Notes: generated by a model not told the origin, from the sequence alone. 22,719 bases of DNA from JBEKDJ01 sp050014415 (GCA_050014415.1 JBEKDJ010000045.1:1-22719), one strand, 5' to 3'. Shown: positions 6,277-14,326, counted from the first letter of the stretch. Made by a program: numbers and translations.

Positions 6277-7602
6277 TCACGTTCCCTGCTCCCACGAAGC
6301 TAAATAGCGTTCTTGGTCCTTCGTGAGCTGATCGATCTCAATCCCCATCGTCAACAGTTTCATTCGGGCAATCTCCTGATCGATCTCAGAAGGAACTTGA
6401 TAGACCATCTTCTTCAAGGTTTGATGATGTTTCACCAGAAACTCAGCAGCAAGGGCCTGATTGGCAAAACTCATATCCATAACGCTGGAGGGGTGACCCT
6501 CTGCAGAGGCTAGATTGACCAACCTTCCTTCTCCCAAGAGGTAGATCCTCCGGCCATTGTTGAGCTTGAATTCCTCTACAAATTCTCGGACCTTTTTCCT
6601 AGAATTCGTAATTTCCCGAAGTCCTTCCAAATCCAGCTCCACATTGAAGTGGCCCGAATTGGCGATGATAGCTCCATCCTTCATCTTCAGGAAGTGCTCT
6701 TTCCGGATGACATTGACATTTCCGGAAACGGTGCAGAAGATGTCCCCAACCCCGGCCGCTTCATCAATAGTCATGACTCGGTGTCCGTCCATCACCGCCT
6801 CCAGCGCTCTCAGGGGGCTAATCTCTGTGACGATCACATTGGCCCCCATCCCTTTGGCCCTCATGGTCAGGCCCTTTCCGCACCACCCATATCCTGACAC
6901 CACAAAAGTCGCCCCTGCGATCAAGCGGTTGGTGGCCCGAAGGATACCGTCCATAGTAGATTGCCCTGTCCCGTACCGGTTGTCGAAAAGGTGTTTCGTC
7001 TCAGCGTCGTTTACGGCAAGGATGGGAAATCTCAAAACCCCACTCTTCTCCATCGAGCGCAGCCGGATCACACCGGTCGTGGTCTCCTCTGTCCCACCCA
7101 TTAACCCTTTGACCATCTCCTCCCTCTTTTCTTTAGAAAGACCTTCTGCCCACCTCTGGACAGAAGGTTGCAATTCCCCCCACTTCTCCAAGGCGATGAA
7201 GTGAAGAGAGGAGACGAGGTCTGCCCCATCATCCATGGTCAAGTTCGGCATGAAGGCCAGGGCCTTCTGGATGTGGGCGTAATAGGTATTGTTGTCCTCT
7301 CCCTTGATAGCAAAAACAGGGAGACTGAGTTCCTTGACTAGGTAGGCTGCCACATCATCCTGGGTGCTCAAGGGATTGGAGGCACAGAGTGCAACTTGAG
7401 CTCCTCCAGCCAAAAGTGTCCTCATCAGCGCTGCCGTCTCGGTCGTCACGTGGAGACAGGCAGAAAGGCGCATTGCCTTAAGAGGTTTCTCCTTTTCGAA
7501 ACGGTTCCGGATCAATTTCAAAACAGGCATCGCCATCTCCGCCCATTCCATGCGGAGACGTCCTTTCTCTGCCAACGAGATATCCTTGATGTCGTAGTCC
7601 AT
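6277..7602 (-). CDS. ahcY: S-adenosylhomocysteinase, archaeal/Thermotoga type
   Basis: A 441-residue cytoplasmic NAD-dependent enzyme that splits S-adenosylhomocysteine into adenosine and homocysteine. Visible blocks: CLHVTTETAAL (49-59), DDGADLV (about 136), the NAD-binding loop VSGYGWCGKG (about 237-246), SGHFNVELD and the EGHPSSVMDMSF block near residue 390. It lacks the roughly 40-residue insert of the E. coli/animal-like form. It ends in YLASWEQGT instead of the YRY tail of that form, as in Thermotoga and archaeal enzymes. I chose the ATG at 7602 because GGGGAG lies about 5 nt upstream and MDYDIKDISLAE is the normal N-terminus; the longer frame to 7722 only reads through a repeat tract. 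It is 229 bp downstream of metK, so the two probably act together in methyl-cycle turnover. Confidence 0.96.
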   Translation of the reverse strand: MDYDIKDISLAEKGRLRMEWAEMAMPVLKLIRNRFEKEKPLKAMRLSACLHVTTETAALMRTLLAGGAQVALCASNPLSTQDDVAAYLVKELSLPVFAIKGEDNNTYYAHIQKALAFMPNLTMDDGADLVSSLHFIALEKWGELQPSVQRWAEGLSKEKREEMVKGLMGGTEETTTGVIRLRSMEKSGVLRFPILAVNDAETKHLFDNRYGTGQSTMDGILRATNRLIAGATFVVSGYGWCGKGLTMRAKGMGANVIVTEISPLRALEAVMDGHRVMTIDEAAGVGDIFCTVSGNVNVIRKEHFLKMKDGAIIANSGHFNVELDLEGLREITNSRKKVREFVEEFKLNNGRRIYLLGEGRLVNLASAEGHPSSVMDMSFANQALAAEFLVKHHQTLKKMVYQVPSEIDQEIARMKLLTMGIEIDQLTKDQERYLASWEQGT

Positions 7603-7654
7603 GTTTTCTCCCCACGAGATCTTTGAGGTTCTCAAATCCTTAGTGAAGTATCTA

Positions 7655-7797
7655 CTCTCTTGTTCTAAATCCCGATTTCCAGATTCTAAAGAAATCCAAA
7701 ATTCCAGTGTCCAAATACCCAAACGAAATTATCTCGAATCTTGGATTCTGGTCATGGGAGATTTCTTGGGATTTGGGATTTTGAATTTGGAATACTC
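7655..7797. repeat. Inverted word-repeat tract between metK and ahcY
   Basis: The left arm has AAATCCAAAATTCCAG, TCCAAATACCCAAA and CCAGATTC. The right arm has the complementary style: GAATCTTGGATTCTGG, GGGATTTGGGATTTTG and AATTTGGAAT. The arms could fold into a long imperfect hairpin. A CT-rich run (CACCCCATCTCCCTATCTCCC, about 7808-7828) follows before the metK stop codon. I see no S-adenosylhomocysteine riboswitch core upstream of ahcY. Translation through this tract creates a false 40-residue N-terminal extension of ahcY. Confidence 0.6.
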
Positions 7798-7831
7798 TCT
7801 CTCCTCCACCCCATCTCCCTATCTCCCCAAG

Positions 7832-8995
7832 TCAAAGTCCGGCCGCTTTTCTAAGCTCCTCTGCCCGATGGGTGCTTTCCCACGTGAATCCGGGTTCGTT
7901 GCGGCCAAAATGTCCGCAGCAGGCCGTCCTTTTGTAGATAGCCTTGCGAAGGTCCAGGTATTGGATGATGGCCTTCGGCCTCAGGTCGAATTGATCTCGG
8001 ATGATCTTCGCAATCTGGTCCGGCGGAATCTTTGAGGTTCTCGATGTATCGACCATCACGGAAACGGGCTGTGCCACCCCAATCGTGTAGGCAATCTGAA
8101 CCTCACATTTCTCTGCGAGCCCAGCAGCTACAACGTTCTTGGCAACATGCCTGGCCATATAGGAAGCGCTCCGGTCCATCTTCGAAGGATCTTTTCCCGA
8201 AAAACAACCTCCTCCATGGCTTCCCACACCTCCATAAGTATCGACAATGATCTTCCTCCCTGTCAGGCCACAGTCGGCCTTCGGCCCGCCGACCACAAAA
8301 CGTCCGGTTGTGTTGACATAGTATTTCGTATTCCTATCCCGGAGTTGCTCGGGGATAACTCTAAAGATCACCTCTTCAATGATTCCTTCTCTCAACGTGT
8401 TATAGGTGACGTCCGGTGAATGCTGCGCTGCAATAACGACGGAATCGACACGAACCGGCTTCCCCTTGACATACTGGATCGTTACCTGAGACTTTCCATC
8501 GGGTCTCAAAAAGTCCAAAATCCCTTCTTTCCTCACTTGGGCGAGCCGTCCTGTCAATCGATGAGCATAGATGATGGGCATGGGCATCAACTCCGGGGTC
8601 TCATTACAAGCGTAGCCAAACATCAACCCCTGGTCGCCGGCACCCTGTTCATGCCCTTCCGACTCGTCTACTCCCTGCCTAATATCCGGTGATTGCTCAT
8701 CGATCGAGGTCAGGACAGCACAGGTCTCCCAATCAAACCCCATGGCAGAGTCATTGTATCCGATTTCCCTGATCGTCTCACGGACGATAGAAGGCATGTG
8801 GACGTAGCAGGTCGTAGTAATCTCACCTGCAATGATAGCCATTCCTGTCGTTACCATAGTCTCACAGGCGACCCGGCCATTGGGATCCTGAGCGATGATG
8901 GCATCCAAGATGGCATCGGAAATCTGATCCGCCACCTTGTCGGGATGACCTTCCGTAACGGATTCGGAAGTGAACAAAAAGTCTGTCATTGCCAT
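7832..8995 (-). CDS. metK: S-adenosylmethionine synthetase
   Basis: A 387-residue cytoplasmic enzyme that makes S-adenosylmethionine from methionine and ATP and releases PPi and Pi. Diagnostic motifs are present: SVTEGHPDK (12-20, ATP binding), GAGDQGLMFGYA (118-129) and GGGCFSGKDPSKMDRSASY (about 263-281, the P-loop-like signature, with Cys where Ala is usual). Length is normal for the family. The ATG at 8995 has a strong AAGGAGG site about 9 nt upstream; the second in-frame ATG (codon 3) is too far from it. metK is 128 bp downstream of ptsI and upstream of ahcY on the same strand, so readthrough from the PTS genes is possible, although the gap has inverted repeats of its own. Confidence 0.98.
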   Translation of the reverse strand: MAMTDFLFTSESVTEGHPDKVADQISDAILDAIIAQDPNGRVACETMVTTGMAIIAGEITTTCYVHMPSIVRETIREIGYNDSAMGFDWETCAVLTSIDEQSPDIRQGVDESEGHEQGAGDQGLMFGYACNETPELMPMPIIYAHRLTGRLAQVRKEGILDFLRPDGKSQVTIQYVKGKPVRVDSVVIAAQHSPDVTYNTLREGIIEEVIFRVIPEQLRDRNTKYYVNTTGRFVVGGPKADCGLTGRKIIVDTYGGVGSHGGGCFSGKDPSKMDRSASYMARHVAKNVVAAGLAEKCEVQIAYTIGVAQPVSVMVDTSRTSKIPPDQIAKIIRDQFDLRPKAIIQYLDLRKAIYKRTACCGHFGRNEPGFTWESTHRAEELRKAAGL

Positions 8996-9056
8996 GTAAC
9001 CTGTCCTCCTTCTTGTATGAATTTATCCCATTAAAAAGACTTGCTCTTTAGGCCGA

Positions 9057-9110
9057 GGATGGTCGAAGAAAATGTTCATTCATCACTGAGAGCGGGGTTA
9101 AGCCCCATCC
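9057..9110 (-). promoter_or_regulatory. Possible structured leader of metK
   Basis: Within the 128-nt ptsI-metK gap, GGATGG (9057-9062) and CCATCC (9105-9110) are complementary. A short GGGG-TTAAG-CCCC hairpin (9094-9106) overlaps the second arm by two bases. A further pair is GCTCT (9043-9047) with AGAGC (9089-9093). The long pairing and the short hairpin therefore exclude each other, as in switching leaders. I do not recognise the core of any SAM riboswitch class. There is no T run after either stem. Confidence 0.22.
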
Positions 9111-9123
9111 TTTCTAACGAGGT

Positions 9124-10917
9124 CTATGCCCTCAAGTCTTCTGCTGTTGGGTACTCGATGAAATCTTTTGGAAATCGTTGAGCCATCCAATTGCGAACAT
9201 AACGTTCGATCTCCGAAGCCGTTTTGAATTGAAATATCTTTTCTACAAAGGGCCGGGCCTCTTCGAGTTTTGACATTCGGAGCACCTTCTTCACTTTGGG
9301 GATAGAGATAGGGTTCATGCTAAAATCATCCAAGCCCAAGCCCAATAGGATCAAGGCATAGGCAGGTTCGGCCGCCATCTCTCCACAAATCGCCACCGGA
9401 ATCCCAACTTCATGAGCAGACTGAACGACCCCCCGAATGATCCTCAGAATCGCAGGATGGAGCGGTTCGTATAGATAAGAGACATGCTCATTGATTCGAT
9501 CGATGGCTAAGGCGTATTGGATGAGGTCGTTCGTTCCAATGCTGAAAAAATCGACCTCCCGGGCGAGGATATCAGCGGTGATTGATGCAGAAGGAACTTC
9601 AATCATTGCCCCGATCTCGATCCTTGGATCAAAGGGAACCCTTGCTTTTGTCAGGCTTCTTTTCACCTCTTGTAAAATTGTCTTCGCCTGTCGAATTTCC
9701 TCAATTCCTGAAATCATAGGGAAAAGGATTCTCAATTTTCCATAGACGCTCGCTCGCAAAATCCCCTTCAACTGGGTTTTAAAGATGTCGATCTCCTTGA
9801 TGCTGAATCGGATCGCCCTCAAGCCCATCGCCGGGTTCATCTCATTGTTCCTCGAATAGTCGGGAAGAAACTTGTCGCCGCCAATGTCTAACGTACGGAT
9901 CGTCGCAGAGGCGGGGTAAATCCTTTCCGCCAGCTGTCGATAGGTCTGGTAGTGTTCCTCCTCAGTAGGGAGTTCCTTCCGATTGAGGTAGAGAATTTCT
10001 GTGCGATAGAGCCCGATTCCTTCGGCCCCGTGGGCTTTGGCGGAGGAGATTTCTTCAACCATTTCAATATTTGCCTGCAGGTGAATACGAATTCCATCAC
10101 GGGTCTCTGCGGGTAGAGAGGCATATCTTAGAATCTCCCGTTGCATCGATCTAATCCGTCGCTTCCTTTTAAGAAAAGACTGAGAGACTTCCTGCGTGGG
10201 ATTGATGACCACTTCCCCGGTCTCTCCATTGATGATCAAGAGATCCCCTCCGTTAATCAGGGAGGTCGCCGTTTGTAATCCTACCACCGCCGGGATGCCC
10301 AGGGAGCGGGAAAGGATGGCCGTATGGGATACCTTCCCACCGATATCGGTGATGAAACCCGCCACATGTTTCAGGTTCATCTGGAGGGCATCGGCTGGAG
10401 AGAGGTCGTGGGCCACCACAATCACTTTCCCTTTGATCTTGGTGATGTCGTCATGTTTTTTTCCCAAGAGGTTCCGAAAAATTCTTGCCGAGACATAACG
10501 AAGGTCACTCTGCCGTTCCCTGAGATACTCGTCTTCGATGGCCTTGAAGGCAGTGTCCAACTTCTCTAATGTAAGGTCCAGAGCCCATTCGGCATTTATC
10601 TTCTTCTTCCGAATCAAATCCACCGTGTCCTGAATTAGCATCTGGTCGTCCAAAATCATCAAGTGGACATCGAGGATGAAGGAATGCCGGCGGACGTGCA
10701 GATCCAGAATCTTGTCCTTGATTTCCATCAATTGGTTCCGTGATTCCTGAATCCCCTTGAGATATCGCTTAACCTCTTCCTCCACCTGATCCGACTTAAT
10801 CCGTTTCTGTGGAAGACGAACCTTAAATCGTTCGAGCAAATAGGCTTCTCCCAAGATGATCCCTGGAGAAGCGCCGATGCCTTGGATGAACTTATTCATT
10901 TGTTGTTGAACGGCCAC
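9124..10917 (-). CDS. ptsI: PTS enzyme I (phosphoenolpyruvate-protein phosphotransferase)
   Basis: A 597-residue cytoplasmic enzyme that autophosphorylates from phosphoenolpyruvate and passes the phosphate to HPr. Domains in order: an HPr-binding helical domain; the swivelling phosphohistidine domain with GGKVSHTAILSRSLGIPAVVG (His198 is the phosphorylated residue); and a PEP-binding TIM barrel with GIGLYRTEILYL, TLDIGGDK, FFSIGTNDLIQYALAIDR and the active cysteine in PVAICGEMAAEP (about residue 509). There is no N-terminal GAF domain, so it is not the PtsP form. The GTG start at 10917 lies 2 nt after the HPr stop, with GAGGA about 7 nt upstream; an in-frame ATG six codons later lacks a good site. 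Translational coupling to HPr is likely. Confidence 0.97.
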   Translation of the reverse strand: MAVQQQMNKFIQGIGASPGIILGEAYLLERFKVRLPQKRIKSDQVEEEVKRYLKGIQESRNQLMEIKDKILDLHVRRHSFILDVHLMILDDQMLIQDTVDLIRKKKINAEWALDLTLEKLDTAFKAIEDEYLRERQSDLRYVSARIFRNLLGKKHDDITKIKGKVIVVAHDLSPADALQMNLKHVAGFITDIGGKVSHTAILSRSLGIPAVVGLQTATSLINGGDLLIINGETGEVVINPTQEVSQSFLKRKRRIRSMQREILRYASLPAETRDGIRIHLQANIEMVEEISSAKAHGAEGIGLYRTEILYLNRKELPTEEEHYQTYRQLAERIYPASATIRTLDIGGDKFLPDYSRNNEMNPAMGLRAIRFSIKEIDIFKTQLKGILRASVYGKLRILFPMISGIEEIRQAKTILQEVKRSLTKARVPFDPRIEIGAMIEVPSASITADILAREVDFFSIGTNDLIQYALAIDRINEHVSYLYEPLHPAILRIIRGVVQSAHEVGIPVAICGEMAAEPAYALILLGLGLDDFSMNPISIPKVKKVLRMSKLEEARPFVEKIFQFKTASEIERYVRNWMAQRFPKDFIEYPTAEDLRA

Positions 10918-10919
10918 CC

Positions 10920-11186
10920 TTATTCCTCACCGAAATTATTCTCAATCAATTCCCCCAGAGCTCGAATCGCTTGGGCGGCATCCTTTCCGTCAGCCTTTAA
11001 CGTAATTCTCGATCCTTTCGAAACCGCCAACATCAGAATCCCCATGATCGATTTTCCGTTGACCTCCAGACCGTCCTTCTCGATGATCACCTCTGCTTCA
11101 AAGCGATTGGCTGTCTTGACCACGAGGGCAGCCGCACGGGCATGGAGTCCCAATCGATTCCGAATCGTGAAAGTCTGAATTTCCAT
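10920..11186 (-). CDS. ptsH: HPr phosphocarrier protein
   Basis: An 88-residue cytoplasmic PTS carrier. Counting from the ATG at 11186, the EI-phosphorylated histidine in RLGLHARAA is exactly His15. The regulatory serine in NGKSIMGILMLA is exactly Ser46, the target of HPr kinase, which is encoded three genes upstream. The whole family fold is present (LHARAA, GKSIMG, SKGSRITLKADGKDA). The start is set by GAGAAGG about 5 nt upstream; a longer frame to 11216 adds ten residues from repeat sequence. The NPr-like alternative is less likely because of the intact Ser46 region and the neighbouring hprK. Confidence 0.95.
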   Translation of the reverse strand: MEIQTFTIRNRLGLHARAAALVVKTANRFEAEVIIEKDGLEVNGKSIMGILMLAVSKGSRITLKADGKDAAQAIRALGELIENNFGEE

Positions 11187-11200
11187 TTCAACCTTCTCAG

Positions 11201-11345
11201 AAAATCCAGAATCCAAGAGTCAGAATTCAGAACGAAAAGACAACTCCTGCTCATTTTGTACATAACTCAAGGCACAAGGCTAACCCATCTCGAAATCGAA
11301 TCGTCCCGAATTCTATTCTAGATTCTGGCTCTTGACTTCTGATTT
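11201..11345. repeat. Inverted word-repeat tract between the EIIA and HPr genes
   Basis: CCAAGAGTCAGAATT (11213-11227) is nearly the reverse complement of GATTCTGGCTCTTGA (11321-11335), with three mismatches in 15. Flanking words (AAATCCAGAATC, AATTCAGAA, CCGAATTCTATTC, TTCTGATTTC) continue the pattern on both sides. The 181-bp gap splits an otherwise compact PTS block. No intrinsic terminator or clear promoter is visible in it. Confidence 0.55.
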
Positions 11346-11367
11346 CTAAATATGAGACTCCGAACTC

Positions 11368-11790
11368 TTAACTTTTTTTCTTATCCACTCGTTTCTTGAG
11401 CACTTCACTAGCCAAGTTGATATTCCTCTGGCCATAATCGGTGATAAACACAGCCAGTTTTTCCAGATCCATCTCGTTCGAGTAGGTCGCCAGCTTGAGT
11501 AACATAGGAAGGTTGACACCGGTGATCACTTCGATCTTCCTCTCCTCCAGGAAAGAAAGGCTAATATTAGAAGGAGTCCCCCCATACATATCCGTCAGGA
11601 TGAGGACCCCTTGCCCCCCATCCACTTTTCGAATGGCAGCAATGATCTTCTCTCGGATCTCTTCCGACCCTTCTTTGGGGTCTATTGAAACGGGCTGAAA
11701 CTGTTTCAACTGTTCTCCAACCACCAGTTCAGCAGCCCCGATCAACTCCTCTGCCAGGTGGCAGTGTGTCACAACAACGACCCCAACCAT
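11368..11790 (-). CDS. PTS EIIA component, mannose family
   Basis: A 140-residue cytoplasmic protein of the EIIA-Man fold. VVVVTHCHLAEEL carries the phosphorylated histidine (His9). ILTDMYGGTPSN carries Asp67 and the GGTPxN turn that frame the active site in E. coli ManX. It ends without an EIIB domain, and neither EIIB-Man nor the EIIC/EIID permease genes lie nearby, so a transport role is not supported here. It may accept phosphate from HPr for regulation, as proposed for permease-free PTS sets in other Proteobacteria. The ATG at 11790 is 8 nt after the rapZ stop and has GAGGTGAGAG directly upstream. Confidence 0.92.
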   Translation of the reverse strand: MVGVVVVTHCHLAEELIGAAELVVGEQLKQFQPVSIDPKEGSEEIREKIIAAIRKVDGGQGVLILTDMYGGTPSNISLSFLEERKIEVITGVNLPMLLKLATYSNEMDLEKLAVFITDYGQRNINLASEVLKKRVDKKKS

Positions 11791-11798
11791 CTCTCACC

Positions 11799-12740
11799 TC
11801 ACCCCTTCTCCGCGTCGCGGTGTCGCACAGACAGAAGTGCACCCCTCGCCACCAATTCGTCTCGAAGCATCTCTGCCAATCGATTGACGATCACGATGGA
11901 TCGGTGTCTTCCACCCGTGCATCCCACGGCAATGGTTAAATGCGTCTTCCTCTCCCTCTCGTAGAGGGGGAGGAGAAACCGAATGAGTTCCTGAAATCGA
12001 TGCAAGAATTCTTTCGCCTCTTCCCACTGCAGGACGTATTCTGCCACCCTTGTATCCTCCCCCCTCAATCGTTTCAAGTCCTCAACGAAGTAAGGGTTGG
12101 GCAGGAAACGAACATCCATTAAAAGGTCTGCTTCGTTAGGAGTCCCAAAACTGTATCCAAAAGAGAGAAGCGTCACTGTCATCTGTCCTGAATTCGATCC
12201 TTCCTGAGCGTACCGCTGAATCTGATCTTTTAGCTGGTGGACGTTCAAATGGGATGTGTCGATCACCAAATTCGCCATATCCCTTATCCCTTGGAGCCGT
12301 TCCCTTTCCAGATGGATCCCTTCTCCAAGGGACCCACCAACGGCCAAAGGGTGCTGGCGTCGCGTTTCACTGAACCGCCTCATCAGGATAGGATCGGAGG
12401 ACTCTAAGAAGAGAATCTCGATGGGAAGACCCTCTCTCCGGAGGTCTTGGATGATTCTTCTCGAATCCTCGAAGAAATCTTTTCCTCCCTGGCCGTTTCC
12501 TGCCAGATCAGTTGCGTGAGGAAATTGGGAGGGATAGGATGCAGATCCCCGAATATCCTCCACCACCGCCACTCTGGAGATCTTACCCCCTGAACGCTCG
12601 CAGAGTTCAATGAATTTAGGTAAAAGAAGAATGGGGAGGTTATCAACGCAGTAAAAACCGATATCTTCTAAGGCTTTGATGGCCGTTGTTTTCCCAGATC
12701 CGGATAGACCGCTGATAAGAATCACCCGGATGTTCTTCAC
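11799..12740 (-). CDS. rapZ: RapZ/YvcJ-family nucleotide-binding protein
   Basis: A 313-residue cytoplasmic protein. In E. coli RapZ binds the small RNA GlmZ to tune glucosamine-6-phosphate synthase, and Bacillus YvcJ binds UDP-GlcNAc. The N-terminal kinase-like domain has a Walker A loop (GLSGSGKT, 11-18) and FYCVDNLP. The C-terminal domain has SFGYSFGTPNEADLLMDVRF, LPNPYF and GCTGGRHRS. It is roughly 20 residues longer than usual because residues 65-86 form an extra segment after VVEDIR that coincides with a palindrome in the DNA. It starts with GTG inside the hprK stop codon (GTGA, 4-nt overlap), so it is translationally coupled. The context of hprK, ptsN and EIIA links it to PTS control. 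Confidence 0.94.
   Translation of the reverse strand: MKNIRVILISGLSGSGKTTAIKALEDIGFYCVDNLPILLLPKFIELCERSGGKISRVAVVEDIRGSASYPSQFPHATDLAGNGQGGKDFFEDSRRIIQDLRREGLPIEILFLESSDPILMRRFSETRRQHPLAVGGSLGEGIHLERERLQGIRDMANLVIDTSHLNVHQLKDQIQRYAQEGSNSGQMTVTLLSFGYSFGTPNEADLLMDVRFLPNPYFVEDLKRLRGEDTRVAEYVLQWEEAKEFLHRFQELIRFLLPLYERERKTHLTIAVGCTGGRHRSIVIVNRLAEMLRDELVARGALLSVRHRDAEKG
12484..12532. repeat. Palindromic insert within the rapZ coding sequence
   Basis: Inside rapZ the plus strand has CCTCCC (12484-12489) and TTTCCT (12496-12501), complementary to GGGAGG (12527-12532) and AGGAAA (12519-12524). Together they form a two-part stem with an asymmetric internal loop. It coincides with the codons for residues 65-86 (12483-12548), which have no counterpart in E. 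coli RapZ as I recall it. The CCTCCC/GGGAGG arms recall the repeat at 3044-3064, but the resemblance is short. Confidence 0.4.
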
Positions 12741-13705
12741 TCCACCTCGCCCTCGGCCTCAAATCTGCCCTCTTCTTTCTCTTCCATTTTGTGAAGAAGT
12801 TTCTTCTCAAATTCCGATGCGGAATCGTATCCCATCACCTTGAGAAGGTGATTTCGGGCAGCCACCTCGATGATGGTCGTTAGATTCCGGGCGGGCGTGA
12901 CTGGAATTCTCAACAGCGGAAGCTCGACGTCCAAGATAACGTACTTTTCGTTCTCAAAACCCAGACGGTCATATTCTTGCTGGGTATCCCATTCCATCAG
13001 TTCAACGACCAATTCGATCTTCTTTTGCTCACGGATCGCCTCCACTCCGAAAAGACTCCGAATATTAATGATCCCCAATCCGCGGATCTCCATATGATGC
13101 TGAATGACTTCAAACCCACTGCCAATTAAAGCAGAGGGAGATCGTTTTTGGATGTGAACCATGTCGTCCGCCACCAACCGGTGTCCCCGAAGAATTAGAT
13201 CTAATGCGCACTCACTCTTCCCGATCCCGCTTTTGCCCAAGATAAGGACCCCTACACCGAAAACGTCGATGAGCACACCATGGATGCTACTCGCAGGGGC
13301 AAGCTTCTCTTCCAATAGCTTGGTGATTCGCTCAATGAAATCGAACGATCGGAGGTGGGTCCGAAATAAAGGAATGCCCTGCTTGTCGGCTTCCCGGAGA
13401 AGGATTTCAGGAATCTCAAGGTTTCGAGTGACGACCAGGCAGGCCAAATCCAAACTACAGATCTGTCGGATCACCTCTTCCTGCAGATCGAGGGAAAGGC
13501 TTGCAAAATAGACCATTTCTGTATTGCCAATGATTTGAAGACGATCGGGATTGATAAAGCGAATAAAGCCGGTCATGGCTAATCCCATTTTTTGTACCTG
13601 CGAATGGGTGATTCTCTTTTGTAATCCCTTTCTCCCGGCCACCAGGGCCAAGCCCAAATAGGATTCATTACTTTGCTCCAATTCCTGAACCACGAGGGCG
13701 GTCAT
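12737..13705 (-). CDS. hprK: HPr kinase/phosphorylase
   Basis: A 322-residue bifunctional enzyme that phosphorylates and dephosphorylates HPr on Ser46. The N-terminal domain (about 1-130) is typical of the family. The catalytic domain has IHGVLIDVFG with the conserved His142, the Walker A loop GKSGIGKS (157-164), HRLVADDMV with the Asp180-Asp181 pair, and the HprK signature EIRGLGIINIRSLFG. I chose the ATG at 13705; the longer frame begins with TTG at 13723 in AT-rich sequence, and neither has a strong Shine-Dalgarno site. The C-terminal tail is Glu-rich. Its substrate serine is intact in the HPr gene of this cluster, so the pair is probably functional. A 159-bp repeat tract separates it from ptsN. 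Confidence 0.95.
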   Translation of the reverse strand: MTALVVQELEQSNESYLGLALVAGRKGLQKRITHSQVQKMGLAMTGFIRFINPDRLQIIGNTEMVYFASLSLDLQEEVIRQICSLDLACLVVTRNLEIPEILLREADKQGIPLFRTHLRSFDFIERITKLLEEKLAPASSIHGVLIDVFGVGVLILGKSGIGKSECALDLILRGHRLVADDMVHIQKRSPSALIGSGFEVIQHHMEIRGLGIINIRSLFGVEAIREQKKIELVVELMEWDTQQEYDRLGFENEKYVILDVELPLLRIPVTPARNLTTIIEVAARNHLLKVMGYDSASEFEKKLLHKMEEKEEGRFEAEGEVE

Positions 13706-13736
13706 AAATCCATCCCGAATCAAGACAATGCCAAAT

Positions 13737-13860
13737 TTCCAAGTTCAAATTTCAAATCAATGTCAAAGCCCAAATCTCAGGGAACATCTTCCGCTTCCAT
13801 TTTCAATTTCGAAATCCAGGTTCTTCACTTGACATTTAGATTCTGACATCTGAGATTTGG
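13737..13860. repeat. Inverted word-repeat tract between ptsN and hprK
   Basis: CCAAATCTCAG (13770-13780) and CTGAGATTTGG (13850-13860) form a perfect 11-bp inverted repeat. Satellite words (CCAAGTTCAAATTTC, TGTCAAAGCC, TTGACATTTAGATTC, CTGACATC) lie outside and between the arms. The tract fills nearly the whole gap; I see no promoter or T-run terminator in it. Confidence 0.6.
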
Positions 13861-13864
13861 TTCT

Positions 13865-14326
13865 CTAGTATTTCTCATCCTCTTCAGAGATGATCTGAAA
13901 AAGCTCTCGCTGGGATTGAGCCTCCATCAGACGTTTCCTAAAAGTCGTGTCCTTTAACAACGTGACAATTCGGCCCAGAAGCTTCAGGTTGTCCGCCGCC
14001 GAATTCTCCGGAGCCATGACCAAGAAGAAGAGATGGCTGGATTTGCGATCGATCGAATCAAAATCCACCCCTTTGATCGAACGGCCGAATGAAATGAGGA
14101 AGGTCTTCAGCTTCCTTACCCGGCCATGAGGAATGGCGATCCCTTCTCCAATTCCTGTTGACCCCAGCTTCTCCCTGTCAAGGAGAACTTGGAACAACTC
14201 TTCTGCAGAGGCTACCTGACAAGGTTTCACCAGAACACCGGACAGCTCCTTCAACACGGAGTCCTTGTCCGTTCCCTGCAGGTCTGGAATCACCCACTCC
14301 TCTTGCAAATAATCGATGATTTTCAC
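13865..14326 (-). CDS. ptsN: Nitrogen-PTS EIIA component (EIIA-Ntr, fructose/mannitol EIIA family)
   Basis: A 153-residue cytoplasmic phosphoacceptor. The active histidine lies in STGIGEGIAIPHGRV (His67), the family signature, and VDFDSIDRKSSHLFFLVMAP is the usual second block. In other Proteobacteria EIIA-Ntr controls potassium uptake, phosphate sensing and stress responses according to its phosphorylation. Here it sits in its usual place after rpoN and hpf. I chose the GTG at 14326 because GGAGG lies 5 nt upstream and MKIIDYLQEEWV matches the family N-terminus. The longer frame to 14410 would read through a terminator-like hairpin. It is upstream of hprK, so both PTS control branches may share transcripts. 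Confidence 0.93.
   Translation of the reverse strand: MKIIDYLQEEWVIPDLQGTDKDSVLKELSGVLVKPCQVASAEELFQVLLDREKLGSTGIGEGIAIPHGRVRKLKTFLISFGRSIKGVDFDSIDRKSSHLFFLVMAPENSAADNLKLLGRIVTLLKDTTFRKRLMEAQSQRELFQIISEEDEKY

Noticed and set aside
6557..7204. Long 215-codon plus-strand frame
   Set aside because: It is antisense to the clear ahcY gene and has no recognisable protein features.
7603..7722. N-terminal 40-residue extension of ahcY
   Set aside because: It is encoded by an intergenic word-repeat tract. The ATG at 7602 has a good ribosome-binding site and the normal family N-terminus.
7603..7831. Possible S-adenosylhomocysteine riboswitch before ahcY
   Set aside because: The gap is a word-repeat tract plus a CT-rich run, and I could not find the conserved core of that riboswitch.
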